NCBI RefSeq assembly: GCF_017654485.1
Contig: NZ_CP061091.1
Coordinates: 3,416,501-3,480,500 of the forward strand
Length of the DNA: 64,000 nt
DNA from: Roseomonas marmotae
GTDB taxonomy: Bacteria; Pseudomonadota; Alphaproteobacteria; Acetobacterales; Acetobacteraceae
Direction of reading: 5' to 3'
The position numbers and the translations under genes were made by a program. The notes under the pieces were generated by a model. The model did no database searches, had not been told where the DNA came from, and was given only the letters and a program-made list of their open reading frames with translations. Below, piece by piece: positions 18,943 through 27,251 of the stretch (positions are counted from its first letter, which is position 1; each line of letters starts with the position of its first letter).

Positions 18943-20130
18943 TCAGGCCGGATAGGCTTCGAGCAGTTCCACCGGATCGCCGTAGGTTTCCGCCAGGGCG
19001 CGGACCTTGGGGTCGCGCAGGGACATCAGGTAGCCGTCCTCCACCAGCGTGCGGTTGCCGGCCACCACGGTGCTGTCGAAGGTGACGAGGTCCATGTGGA
19101 TATGCGGCTCTTCCCAATTCGGCATCACCCGGCGCAGGTATTCGGAAGGTTGCAGCGCGTTGATGCCGAAATGCAGCGCGCCCGGGGAATTCGGGCCGGC
19201 GGGATAGATGTCGAAGCGCGGCGCCTTGGGGTTATGACCGCAGCCTACTTCCTCCAGCGTGCCGCCGATCAGGTAGTCGCGCATCACCTGCGCTTCCCAG
19301 CTCTCGCCATGCACGGCCTTCACCACGTCCTGCTCAAACTCGACGCCGACGGGCTCCTTGAAGGGCTCGTCGAAACCCACCGCCCATTGCGGCCAGATCG
19401 TGCCGGTGACGCCGATCTTCTCCTCGGGCTGCAGGCCGACCATGCTCGGCTCGAAGAGGTTGGGGCCATGCGTCGGCAGGTAATGGACGTAGCAGCCATC
19501 CTCATCCGCCACGTTGTGGCCGCGCCAGCGGTTGTGGCGGCGCAGGTGCTGCAACATCTTTTCGCTGAAGGGCACGCGGAAATCGGTGCCGCGCGGATCG
19601 GTGATCCGCAGCGTGAAGTCCCCGGCCTCGGGGAACATGCGCCCGGTCGCGCGGATGATCTCGCCCAGCAGCTCCACCGGGAACTGCGCCTGCGGCGTGT
19701 GCAGCAGGTCGAGGTCGCGGAAGAAGGTGATCTTGACCCAGCGCTGGCCCTTGTTGCGGCGCAGGCCGATGCAATAGGGGTCGAGCACCGAAGCAAACCA
19801 GGTCGAGACCACGAAGGTCGCGCGCTCCAGCAGCGCCTTCGCCTCCTCAGGCACGGTGACGTAGCGTGTGGAATCGCCCATGTAGGAGATGAAGGTGGCG
19901 CCGCGCCCGCGCGCCAGCCCCTGCACCGCCTGCACGACACGCGGGTCGATCAGCGGGTCGGTCAGCATCACCACATGATCGCCGGGGCGGATCGCCATGA
20001 CGCGGCAGAAATTATCCACGCCCTTCATGTAGTCGGCGATGCTGGCCGGCTTGTGCTCCACCTTCCGCGGCAGGCCGCGGCGGGTGGAGGAGGCCATGAT
20101 GTCCGGCACCTGGTTCAGAAAGCCCTTCAT
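18943..20130 (-). CDS. M29/NicX-like metalloenzyme, candidate ring-cleaving dioxygenase
   Basis: A 395-residue protein starting at ATG 20130 (behind AAGAGGAAACG); the frame upstream overlaps the next gene. It has the fold pattern of M29 aminopeptidase T-like proteins, to which the non-heme iron enzyme 2,5-dihydroxypyridine 5,6-dioxygenase (NicX) belongs. The NicX ligand pattern, one His followed later by His-x-Asp, appears as GCGHNP and PHIHMDLVTFDS near the C-terminus, and the glutamates of M29 peptidases are not evident. Sitting inside a phthalate-type operon it may open a dihydroxylated ring, possibly an aza-aromatic one. Peptidase annotation would be misleading; the substrate is inferred only from context. 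Confidence 0.62.
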   Translation of the reverse strand: MKGFLNQVPDIMASSTRRGLPRKVEHKPASIADYMKGVDNFCRVMAIRPGDHVVMLTDPLIDPRVVQAVQGLARGRGATFISYMGDSTRYVTVPEEAKALLERATFVVSTWFASVLDPYCIGLRRNKGQRWVKITFFRDLDLLHTPQAQFPVELLGEIIRATGRMFPEAGDFTLRITDPRGTDFRVPFSEKMLQHLRRHNRWRGHNVADEDGCYVHYLPTHGPNLFEPSMVGLQPEEKIGVTGTIWPQWAVGFDEPFKEPVGVEFEQDVVKAVHGESWEAQVMRDYLIGGTLEEVGCGHNPKAPRFDIYPAGPNSPGALHFGINALQPSEYLRRVMPNWEEPHIHMDLVTFDSTVVAGNRTLVEDGYLMSLRDPKVRALAETYGDPVELLEAYPA

Positions 20131-20153
20131 GATCGTTTCCTCTTCACGATGCG

Positions 20154-21143
20154 TCAAAGCTTGAAGGTTTCCAGCGAGGCCGGGTGAAACAGTTCCTCCG
20201 GCGCCAGCCGCCGCGAGGACAGGCCCTGCTCGTGATGCGCCGTCAGGAAGGCCTCCAGCACATGCCGGTTCGCCTCCAGCCCGTAGGACCAGAAATCCTC
20301 GCCCATGAGCTGCCGCGCATGCTGCAACCGCTCCTCGACGAAGGGCAGCGTCACCTTGGTGGCGGCGGTATTGGACAGCTTCCGCATCGCGACCTCCTTG
20401 GCTTCCTCGAAAGCTTTCGCAAGGGCGGCCGGGAGGTAGCGGTGCTTCTCCGCCACGTCCTTCCGCACGCCGAGCAGGTGCATGATCGGGAACATGCGGT
20501 GCCGCCCATACCATTCGGAGGCGGCGGCCACCGGATCGGGCCAGAGCCGCCCCACCTGCGGGTGCCCCCGGTCGAAGCAGGACGGTGCGCGCGGGCCGAC
20601 CACGGCGTCGATCGTCCCATCGGCCAGGGCGGAAGACAGCGTGGCGCCGGGCGGCAGGCTTTCCAGCCGCACATCGGGCGGCAGCTTCAGCGTGATCTTC
20701 TCCTCCCGCGACGGATCTTCATAGCCGCCGCGCACCCAGGTCACGTCCGAGGGGCGGACGCCGTATTCCTCCAGGATCATCCGCACCCAGACATTGGCGG
20801 TGAGCTGGTATTCCGGCAGGCCGATCCGCCGCCCTTTCAGATCCTCCGGCCGCCCGATGCCGCGATCGGTGCGGATATAGACGGAGGTGTGGCGGAAGGC
20901 GCGGGAGGGGAAGACGGGGATGCCGACGTAAGGGCAGTCGCCATTCGCCGTCTTCACGGTGAAGGAGGAGAGCGACAGCTCGCAGATATCGAAATCGGCG
21001 TATTTGAAGGCGCGGAAGAAGATTTCCTCCGGGTCCAGGATCGAGAAGACCGGATCGACGCCGTCGATGCGGACGCTGCCGTCCACCAGCGGACGGATGC
21101 GGTCATAGTCGCCGATGGCGAGGGACAGGGGCAGAAGAGACAA
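20154..21143 (-). CDS. 4,5-dihydroxyphthalate decarboxylase-like protein
   Basis: A 329-residue protein starting with TTG at 21143. It begins at once with PLSLAIGDYDRIRPLVDG, the typical opening of Pht5/OphC-type decarboxylases, and has EYQLTANVWVRMILEEYG. The fold is that of periplasmic binding proteins (NMT1/SsuA type), so automatic annotation often calls such genes ABC substrate-binding proteins. There is no signal peptide, which favours a cytoplasmic enzyme. Together with a Rieske dioxygenase, reductase and dihydrodiol dehydrogenase it completes a phthalate-4,5-dioxygenase-type route, removing one carboxylate from the dihydroxylated product. Confidence 0.75.
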   Translation of the reverse strand: MSLLPLSLAIGDYDRIRPLVDGSVRIDGVDPVFSILDPEEIFFRAFKYADFDICELSLSSFTVKTANGDCPYVGIPVFPSRAFRHTSVYIRTDRGIGRPEDLKGRRIGLPEYQLTANVWVRMILEEYGVRPSDVTWVRGGYEDPSREEKITLKLPPDVRLESLPPGATLSSALADGTIDAVVGPRAPSCFDRGHPQVGRLWPDPVAAASEWYGRHRMFPIMHLLGVRKDVAEKHRYLPAALAKAFEEAKEVAMRKLSNTAATKVTLPFVEERLQHARQLMGEDFWSYGLEANRHVLEAFLTAHHEQGLSSRRLAPEELFHPASLETFKL

Positions 21144-21155
21144 GGCTCGCGGCTC

Positions 21156-21344
21156 CTAGCTGTTGCGCGCTGTGCTGGCGGCGGCGGCCAGAATCGCCAC
21201 GATGTCGTTCTCGGCCGCCGCGGCGGACTGGTATCGCGGCTCCGTCGTCACATAGGGCGCCGGTGCGTCATGGGGGTTGTAGATCTCCAGGTAGAAGCGG
21301 CCGGAGCGCTCATCCCGCACGGGTTCAATACGGATCAGGGGCAT
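21156..21344 (-). CDS. Small uncharacterised protein (62 residues) in the phthalate-type operon
   Basis: Begins MPLIRIEPVRDERSGRFYLE with AAGGAAG seven bases before the ATG, and sits 12 bases after one operon gene and 12 before the next. That spacing makes it a genuine member of the transcription unit. The first half looks like two beta-strands with an aromatic loop (YNPHDAPAPYVTTEPRY), and the end is an Ala-rich helix. I do not recognise a family. A small accessory subunit or stabilising factor is possible; nothing more can be said. Confidence 0.62.
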   Translation of the reverse strand: MPLIRIEPVRDERSGRFYLEIYNPHDAPAPYVTTEPRYQSAAAAENDIVAILAAAASTARNS

Positions 21345-21356
21345 GTTGGAACTTCC

Positions 21357-22340
21357 TTAGTCAGGACGGATGCCAGCGGCCTGGGTGATCTCGCCATTCC
21401 GCGCCTGCTCCTCTTCGACAAGGCGAGTGAAATCGTCACTGCTTTCCAGGATCGGCGCGCAGCCCAGGGCGGCGAGGCGCCGCACGATCTCAGCATCGCG
21501 CAGCGCGCTGGTCGTCGCGCCATGCACGGCCGCCACCTTCTCCGCCGGCAGGTGGCGCGGTCCCCAGATGCCGGTCCATCCCTCGAAGACCATCTCGGGG
21601 TAACCCAGTTCCACCATGGTCGGGACCTCCGGCAGCAGCGGCACCCGCTCCTTCGCGGTGACGGCGAAGGCCTTGAGCTGGCCTCCCTCGATCAGCGGCT
21701 GCACCGCGCCCAGCGGCGCGAACATCAGGCTGACGGCGCCGGAGACCAGGTCGTTCACCGCGGGACCGGAGCCGCGATAGGCGACGATGGTGAATTCCGC
21801 GCCCAGCTTCTGGCCCAGCGCCGCGGCCCCCAGCTGCCCGACAGAGCCGAGGGTCGAGCCCGCGAAGGTGAAGCGGTTGGGCTCCTGCCTGACCGCCGCC
21901 AGCAATGCCCGGGCGTCCGGCTGGTGGATATGGTTCGCCCCGCCCACCAGCACATAGGGGATGCGGACCGTCCGCAGGATCGGCGTGAAATCGGTCACGG
22001 CGTCGAAGGGCACGCCGCGCTGCACGAATTTCAGCACGAGATGCACCTCGTTCGAATAGAGCAGGTTCAGCCCGTCCGGCGCCGAGCGCGCGACTTCCTG
22101 CGCCCCGATCGCGCCATTGGCGCCGGAGCGGTTCTCGATCACCCAGGTCTGGCCCAACTCTTCCGCGATGCGGTTGGTCAGGAGGCGCGCGGTGACATCC
22201 GTGGTTCCACCCGGCGCGTAGGGCACGATCAGCCGTGCCGTATTCCGCCCGCCCTGGGCGTGGGCCGCGGCGGGCAGCCCCAGTGCTGTCGCGGCGGCAA
22301 GACGGAGCGTATCACGGCGCCCCCAGGTTCCGATGGCCAT
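21357..22340 (-). CDS. Bug/TctC family periplasmic substrate-binding protein
   Basis: A 327-residue receptor, the third of this family in the window. The N-terminus is a secretion signal (WGRRDTLRLAAATALGLPAAAHA, with an Arg pair), followed by the hallmark RLIVPYAPGGTTDVTARL. It lies between the dihydrodiol dehydrogenase, with which it overlaps by 29 bases, and the 62-residue ORF. The overlap indicates co-translation with the pathway enzymes, so its ligand is probably the pathway substrate. It differs clearly from the Bug gene at 17935, suggesting two ligands or two affinities. Confidence 0.88.
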   Translation of the reverse strand: MAIGTWGRRDTLRLAAATALGLPAAAHAQGGRNTARLIVPYAPGGTTDVTARLLTNRIAEELGQTWVIENRSGANGAIGAQEVARSAPDGLNLLYSNEVHLVLKFVQRGVPFDAVTDFTPILRTVRIPYVLVGGANHIHQPDARALLAAVRQEPNRFTFAGSTLGSVGQLGAAALGQKLGAEFTIVAYRGSGPAVNDLVSGAVSLMFAPLGAVQPLIEGGQLKAFAVTAKERVPLLPEVPTMVELGYPEMVFEGWTGIWGPRHLPAEKVAAVHGATTSALRDAEIVRRLAALGCAPILESSDDFTRLVEEEQARNGEITQAAGIRPD

Positions 22341-23559
22341 AGCGTTCCTCCCAGTATGTCATGGCCGTTTGTGCCGGCCCTTGGTGCTTCAGCGTCACGT
22401 CCCGCCCGTTTCGGGCGGATTCGAGCAGTGCGAGGCAGACCTCTGCCGTGGCGAGGCCCCATTCCCCGCTGTGCAGCGGGGGCAGGCCATGCACCACGGC
22501 GGCGTGCAATTCATCGATGACCTCGGCGCGCGGGATGTCGGGCGGGGGCAGTGGCTCGAAGCGGCGCTCGTCGTCGCCATAGACCAGCACGCCCCGCGCG
22601 GTGGGCCGCAGATCGGCCTTCTCGCAGGAGGCGATGACCAGGCCGAAATGATTATAGGCGGGCGGCGGCGGCCCCCGGCGCGCCTCGGCGGCACCGCTGC
22701 CGCGGCCATAGGCCCGCTGTTCCTTCAGCGCCGCTTCCTCCGCCGGGGAAGCAACGCGGCGCAGGGCCGCGCGCGCGGCGCCATGGACTGCAGGATCGCG
22801 GGGGGTTCCCATCTCCCCTGTCCAGTCCTGGAACTCATCCGTGTCGAAATGGCCGTGACCGTTATAGGTCAGCGTGGCGGAAAGGCCCTCGCCGAAATCC
22901 AGCAGCGCGTTATAGGCGCCTTCCGTACCCCGCGCGGGATCCCAGACCGAGGCCGCCGCACGGATGGAACGGGCCGGGCGGCCCGCCAGCAGGCGCACCA
23001 CCTCCACCTGATGCGGCGCCTGGGAAAAAATGGCGCCGCCGCCCTGCGCGGTGTCCAGCTCTTCCGGCCGCCGCGGGCGGTAGAGGTAATCGGTGAAGTT
23101 CAGCGCCGTTACCATCCGCACCGCGCCGAATGCGCCGGAGCGGATCATGGCACGCGTGCGGAGATAAGGCGCGTCGAAGGAATGGCTGTGGCCGACAAGC
23201 AGGTGCACGCCGGCCTGCCGCGCGGCATCCACCATGGCCAGGCAATCCCCAACCGCCAGCGCCATCGGCTTTTCCACCAGCACATGCTTTCCGGCAGCGG
23301 TGGCGAGGCGCACATGCTCGACATGGAACTGGTGGGGCGAGGCAATATAGACGGCGTCCAGGCCGGGATGGGCGCAGAGCGCCTCCACCGTCTCGTAGCC
23401 GCGGGCGTCGAAATCCGCCTCGAACCGCGCCCGGGCCTCTGGCCTGGGGTCGGCGGCGGCGACCATCCGGATGCGCGGGTCCCGCGCCAGGGTGGGCAGC
23501 ATCAGCATGAAGGCCCGTCCGAGACCCGCCACGCCCAGCCGGATCGGCGCCTCCACCAC
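22312..23559 (-). CDS. Gfo/Idh/MocA-family oxidoreductase, candidate phthalate-type cis-dihydrodiol dehydrogenase
   Basis: A 415-residue protein starting at GTG 23559, two bases after the stop of the reductase gene. Its N-terminal Rossmann motif is RLGVAGLGRAFMLMLP and it has the family signature HVLVEKPMALAVGDC near residue 95. In Pseudomonas Pht4, a Gfo/Idh/MocA enzyme oxidises the cis-4,5-dihydrodiol of phthalate to 4,5-dihydroxyphthalate with NAD+. The presence of Rieske oxygenase, reductase and Pht5-like decarboxylase genes supports that role here. On sequence alone it could be any member of this large family. Confidence 0.8.
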   Translation of the reverse strand: MVEAPIRLGVAGLGRAFMLMLPTLARDPRIRMVAAADPRPEARARFEADFDARGYETVEALCAHPGLDAVYIASPHQFHVEHVRLATAAGKHVLVEKPMALAVGDCLAMVDAARQAGVHLLVGHSHSFDAPYLRTRAMIRSGAFGAVRMVTALNFTDYLYRPRRPEELDTAQGGGAIFSQAPHQVEVVRLLAGRPARSIRAAASVWDPARGTEGAYNALLDFGEGLSATLTYNGHGHFDTDEFQDWTGEMGTPRDPAVHGAARAALRRVASPAEEAALKEQRAYGRGSGAAEARRGPPPPAYNHFGLVIASCEKADLRPTARGVLVYGDDERRFEPLPPPDIPRAEVIDELHAAVVHGLPPLHSGEWGLATAEVCLALLESARNGRDVTLKHQGPAQTAMTYWEERYGHRNLGAP

Positions 23560-23561
23560 GT

Positions 23562-24542
23562 TCAGAGATCCAGCACGAGCGTGTCGGACTTCGCGCGGGA
23601 GACACAGATCATCAGCGCGGATTTCCGTTCCGCCGGGGTCAGCACCATGTCGCGGTGGTCCACCTCGCCGGAGAGGTAGCGGGTGCGGCAGGTGCCGCAG
23701 GTGCCGCTCTCGCAGGACGAGGGCAGCTTGCGGCCATGGGCGCGCAGCACCTCCAGGATGGTGCTGCCCACCGGCACGTCCAGCGCATCGCCATCGTGGC
23801 CGAGCCTGACCGAGAATGGCGTGTCATCGGCGCGCGGGCGGACCAGATCGGAGCCGAAATCCTCGAAATGCACGGCATTTTCCGGCCAATGCCCGGTCAT
23901 GTCACGCACGGCATCCATCAGCGGGCGCGGGCCGCAGCAATAGATATGGGCCTTGGTCGGCTCCTCGAAAACCGGCCAGAGATCATAGGCTTTTTCGGGA
24001 TCACCCTCGTCGTGATGGATCACGACGGCATTCTCCGCGGCAAAAGCGGGGTCGAGGATCTCGCCGTGGAAGGCAGTGCTCGTGGCGGCGCGGGTCAGGT
24101 AGAACAGCCTGAAGGGCTTGCCGCCTTCGGCCTTCAGGTAGCGGATCATGGCCAGGATGGGCGTGATCCCGATACCGCCGGCAACAAAGATGTATTCCGG
24201 CGCGCGCAGATCCAGCTCGAACAGGTTGCGTGGTGCCGAAACATCGAGGCTGGCGCCCGGCTGCGTGCCGTCGATCAGGCCGACGGAGCCGCCCCTGCCC
24301 TTCTCCTCCCGCTTCACGGCGATGACGTAGCGGTCCCGCTCATGCGGGTCGTTGCAAAGGGAGTAGTTGCGCATCGCCCCCGAGGGCACGCGGACGGAGA
24401 GATGCGCGCCCGGCGTGAAGGGCGGCAGGTCCGCCCCCTGGGGGTGGCGCAGTTCAAAGAGCTGAATGCCATCGGCGGCGGGCTCGGCGCGCGCCACACG
24501 AAGGGTCATCAGCTCCGCATCCGCTTCCGGTGCTTGGAGCAT
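23562..24542 (-). CDS. Phthalate dioxygenase reductase-type iron-sulfur flavoprotein
   Basis: A 326-residue one-component reductase in the order FMN/FAD-binding barrel (RNYSLCNDP, the flavin RxYS motif, near residue 60), NAD domain (FVAGGIGITPILAMIR near 120; CCGPRPLMDAV) and C-terminal plant-type [2Fe-2S] ferredoxin with CESGTCGTC plus a later cysteine (MICVS). This order is that of phthalate dioxygenase reductase. It passes electrons from NADH to the Rieske oxygenase encoded divergently. GAGGAA stands eight bases before ATG 24542. It is the first gene of the leftward operon. Confidence 0.9.
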   Translation of the reverse strand: MLQAPEADAELMTLRVARAEPAADGIQLFELRHPQGADLPPFTPGAHLSVRVPSGAMRNYSLCNDPHERDRYVIAVKREEKGRGGSVGLIDGTQPGASLDVSAPRNLFELDLRAPEYIFVAGGIGITPILAMIRYLKAEGGKPFRLFYLTRAATSTAFHGEILDPAFAAENAVVIHHDEGDPEKAYDLWPVFEEPTKAHIYCCGPRPLMDAVRDMTGHWPENAVHFEDFGSDLVRPRADDTPFSVRLGHDGDALDVPVGSTILEVLRAHGRKLPSSCESGTCGTCRTRYLSGEVDHRDMVLTPAERKSALMICVSRAKSDTLVLDL

Positions 24543-24581
24543 GAACAGATTCCTCGGGCGGTCTTTCGATTGCCGCCTCTC

Positions 24582-24600
24582 ATTATAGTTAGATACCTAA
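24582..24600 (-). promoter_or_regulatory. Promoter -10 and adjoining operator for the leftward catabolic operon
   Basis: On the minus strand a perfect TATAAT (24582-24587) is immediately preceded by the palindrome TTAGGTATCTAA (plus-strand TTAGATACCTAA, 24589-24600), lying in the -35/-10 spacer about 45 bases upstream of the reductase start. A repressor bound here would block RNA polymerase. The same palindrome recurs before the divergent oxygenase gene. Confidence 0.6.
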
Positions 24601-24712
24601 GTTTATCAGCGCAAGAGCTTTGTGCCACGCCGCCAGATTTCAGGCACGCCACGCGGAAGTCAGAGGTATTGCCCTCTCTATAACCCAGTCATCTTACTAA
24701 AATACAAATGCC

Positions 24713-24751
24713 TTGACGCGGAGCCCGCCGGCGAGAAGATTAGATGCCTAA
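24713..24751 (+). promoter_or_regulatory. Promoter and second operator copy for the Rieske oxygenase gene
   Basis: TTGACG (24713-24718) is a good -35 box; the -10 region near 24736-24741 is weak. It runs into the palindrome TTAGATGCCTAA (24740-24751), one base different from the copy at 24589-24600. The site overlaps the expected -10/+1 and ends 55 bases before the oxygenase start. The MarR-family regulator encoded just after the oxygenase is the obvious candidate to bind both. Confidence 0.55.
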
Positions 24752-24806
24752 CCTTTTTCCGGGGCTGTCGCCCACCAGCACCGATCACCGGGAGGACGCG
24801 TCAACC

Positions 24807-26144
24807 ATGCTGACCGCCGAGGAGAACGAAACCCTGTGCCGCGTGGAGGGCGACGCCCCCATGGGCCGATTGATGCGCCGCCACTGGGTGCCTGCCCTGC
24901 TGTCCGAGCAATTGGCGGAACCGGATGGCAAGCCCGTGCGCCTGACCCTGTTCGGCGAAAAGCTGGTCGCCTTCCGCGACAGCGACGGGCGGGTGGGCGT
25001 GCTGGGCGAGATGTGCCCGCACCGCAAAGCCTCCCTGGCCTTCGGGCGCAACGAGAATTGCGGGCTGCGCTGCCTCTACCACGGCTGGAAGTTCGACGTG
25101 GACGGCAATGTCGTGGACATGCCCTCCGAGCCCAGGGAAAGCGGCTTCGCCGAGCGGGTGAAGCACACATCCTATCCCGCGCGGGAAGCCGGCGGCTTCG
25201 TCTGGGTGTATATGGGCCCCGCCGACGTCATGCCGGAATTCGAGCCCCCGCCCTGGGCGCCCACCCCGGAAGCCCATGCCGCGATCGTGCGGATCCAGTT
25301 GCCCTGCAACTGGGCGCAGATCATGGAAGGGCAGATCGACAGCGCCCATTCCTCATCCCTGCATTCCACCGACATGCGGCCGGCGCGCGGGGAGGCGACG
25401 GCGCTGGACACGCACTGGGTCCGGCCTTCCACGGACAAGAACCCGCGCATCCAGGTGCAGGTGACGAATTACGGCATGCGCTATGCCGCCATCCGCCGCC
25501 CCATCATGAACGCGGCGACGCAGGATTATGTGCGGATCACCACCTTTGTCGCGCCCTTCACGGCGCTGATCCCGCCCAATTCCACCTACAACGTCGCCAG
25601 TGTCATCGTGCCGCGCGACGACACCAGCAGCTACTTCCACTTCATCGCCTGGCATGAGAGCCGGGAGGCCATCACCACGGCCGCCTGGCGCAGGTTCTGC
25701 GTGGCGGAGGTCGGCGTCGATGTCGACGAGGAATTCCGGCCCATGAAGCGCCATGCCTGGAACGACTACCTCCAGGACCGCGCCCTCATGAAAACAGGCG
25801 ATTCCTTCACCGGCATTCCCGGCATCCCCAATCAGGATATCGCGATGTGGGAGTCGATGGGCGCGATCGCGGACCGGACCTCCGAGCGGCTGGGCGCCAG
25901 CGACATCGCGGTGATCCAGTTCCGCCGCATCATGCTGGATGCCGTGGCGCGCTTCACCGCCGGCGCCGCGCCGATCGGGCTGGAGGCGCCACACCTGCCG
26001 CAGGCCAAGCTGCGCTCCTACCAGGGGGTGGTGCCCAAGACGGCGAACTGGCGCACCCTGGGCGCCTCCGACGAAGAGGTGGCTTACCTGGGCGGCATGG
26101 AGGAGGAGGAAGACGAAAAGGCCATGGCCCAGGCGGCTTCATGA
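24807..26144 (+). CDS. Rieske non-heme iron oxygenase, phthalate 4,5-dioxygenase-type oxygenase subunit
   Basis: A 445-residue oxygenase with an N-terminal Rieske [2Fe-2S] domain (CPH, Cys70 and His72; CLYHGW, Cys89 and His92). The mononuclear iron motif is DSAHSSSLHS, with His181 and His186. It belongs to the single-subunit phthalate dioxygenase / carbazole-type group, which partners with PDR-type reductases like the one encoded divergently. An ATG 63 bases upstream is in frame but overlaps the palindromic operator; ATG 24807 has GGGAGGA upstream and is preferred. The true substrate, phthalate or another aromatic dicarboxylate, cannot be settled by sequence. Confidence 0.87.
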   Translation: MLTAEENETLCRVEGDAPMGRLMRRHWVPALLSEQLAEPDGKPVRLTLFGEKLVAFRDSDGRVGVLGEMCPHRKASLAFGRNENCGLRCLYHGWKFDVDGNVVDMPSEPRESGFAERVKHTSYPAREAGGFVWVYMGPADVMPEFEPPPWAPTPEAHAAIVRIQLPCNWAQIMEGQIDSAHSSSLHSTDMRPARGEATALDTHWVRPSTDKNPRIQVQVTNYGMRYAAIRRPIMNAATQDYVRITTFVAPFTALIPPNSTYNVASVIVPRDDTSSYFHFIAWHESREAITTAAWRRFCVAEVGVDVDEEFRPMKRHAWNDYLQDRALMKTGDSFTGIPGIPNQDIAMWESMGAIADRTSERLGASDIAVIQFRRIMLDAVARFTAGAAPIGLEAPHLPQAKLRSYQGVVPKTANWRTLGASDEEVAYLGGMEEEEDEKAMAQAAS

Positions 26145-26674
26145 GCACAGGGCCGGCTGCGCCCTTCCCTGCCCGGCCGGATACCGGCCGGGCCGTTTCC
26201 GGTGTAGCCTGCACCATCTCCACCACGCAGGATACAGCCCTGACCACCCCCCTCCCCTTCGACCAGAGTCTCGGCTTCCTGGTGCGGGACCTGAACCGCG
26301 CCATCCAGCGCCACCTGCAGGCCCGGCTGCAGAACTATGACGTGGCGCTCGGCGCCTGGTATTTTCTGCGCGTACTCTGGGAGGAGGACGGCCTGACCCA
26401 GCGCGACCTCGCGCGCCGGGTCGGCATGATGGAGCCGACCGCCGTGGCCGCCCTGCGGGGCATGGAAACGAAGGGCTGGATCCGGCGGGTCCGGTCGGAG
26501 ACTGACAAACGCAAGGTCTTCCTGTTTCTCACCCAGGCCGGCCGCGACCTGCGCGAACAGCTGATGCCCGAGGCGCATGCCGTCAATGCCACGGCCGCCG
26601 GGAACCTGTCCGATGACGAGGCGCGGATGTTCCGCGCGCTGCTCCGACGGACGAGGGCGAATTTTCCGCCTTAA
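26141..26674 (+). CDS. MarR family transcriptional regulator
   Basis: A 177-residue protein whose start overlaps the oxygenase stop (ATGA). The first 40 residues are Pro/Thr-rich and weakly conserved. From there follow the MarR dimerisation helices and a winged helix (LTQRDLARRVGMMEPTAVAALRGMETKGWIRRV, wing DKRKVFLFLTQAG). MarR proteins usually release DNA on binding an aromatic acid. Co-transcription with the oxygenase and two palindromes in the divergent promoter point to a local autoregulated repressor of both operons. No ATG or GTG is available nearer the conserved part. Confidence 0.88.
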   Translation: MSTGPAAPFPARPDTGRAVSGVACTISTTQDTALTTPLPFDQSLGFLVRDLNRAIQRHLQARLQNYDVALGAWYFLRVLWEEDGLTQRDLARRVGMMEPTAVAALRGMETKGWIRRVRSETDKRKVFLFLTQAGRDLREQLMPEAHAVNATAAGNLSDDEARMFRALLRRTRANFPP

Positions 26675-26928
26675 ACGGTTGCCGCCCACGCTGGCTGGAG
26701 GGGCCGGATACCTTCAACCTGGCCGCTCAGGCTGGCGCCCGGGCCGGCCGGCCAGGGACAGCGGGCACATCGCGCCTGCGGCGGGCGCAGCCCGTTGGCA
26801 GCCCGAGCCTCATCCGGCAACCGGAACAGCCGCGCCATCTCGGCCCCTGAACCTTTTTAACCCGGTCAGGACACGAGCAGCTTGTGGAGACCCTCCATGC
26901 AGAGGCGGAACTCGAACTGCATGGGAAA

Positions 26929-27018
<90 letters not shown>

Positions 27019-27251
27019 GCGGGTGCCTGGGTCGTCAGGTGGCCGGCGGTATAAGCGGCGGCGGCGCGGTGCGCAACAGTCCTCAGACCGGATCGGGTCA
27101 GGAATCCGCAAGCCGGCGTTGACTCCGGCTCCCCGGCAGCGTTATAGCCCCCACCTCTCCGGCGGGACCCTGTTTCGCCGGCGGCCGTTGTCCGGCCGTT
27201 CAGAACTTTTTTCTTTCCAGGCCAGGACAGGCTAGAGCTTCAGGGCGAACC

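Noticed and set aside
18211..20187. Plus-strand frame of 658 codons
   Set aside because: Antisense to the Bug and NicX-like genes, His/Gln/Arg-rich without motif.
20154..21143. ABC transporter substrate-binding protein
   Set aside because: There is no signal peptide, and the opening and neighbours match dihydroxyphthalate decarboxylases of the same fold.
27140..27251. Possible ribosomal leader structure before rplU
   Set aside because: The pyrimidine-rich leader forms no stable structure I could draw that matches a known L21 leader.
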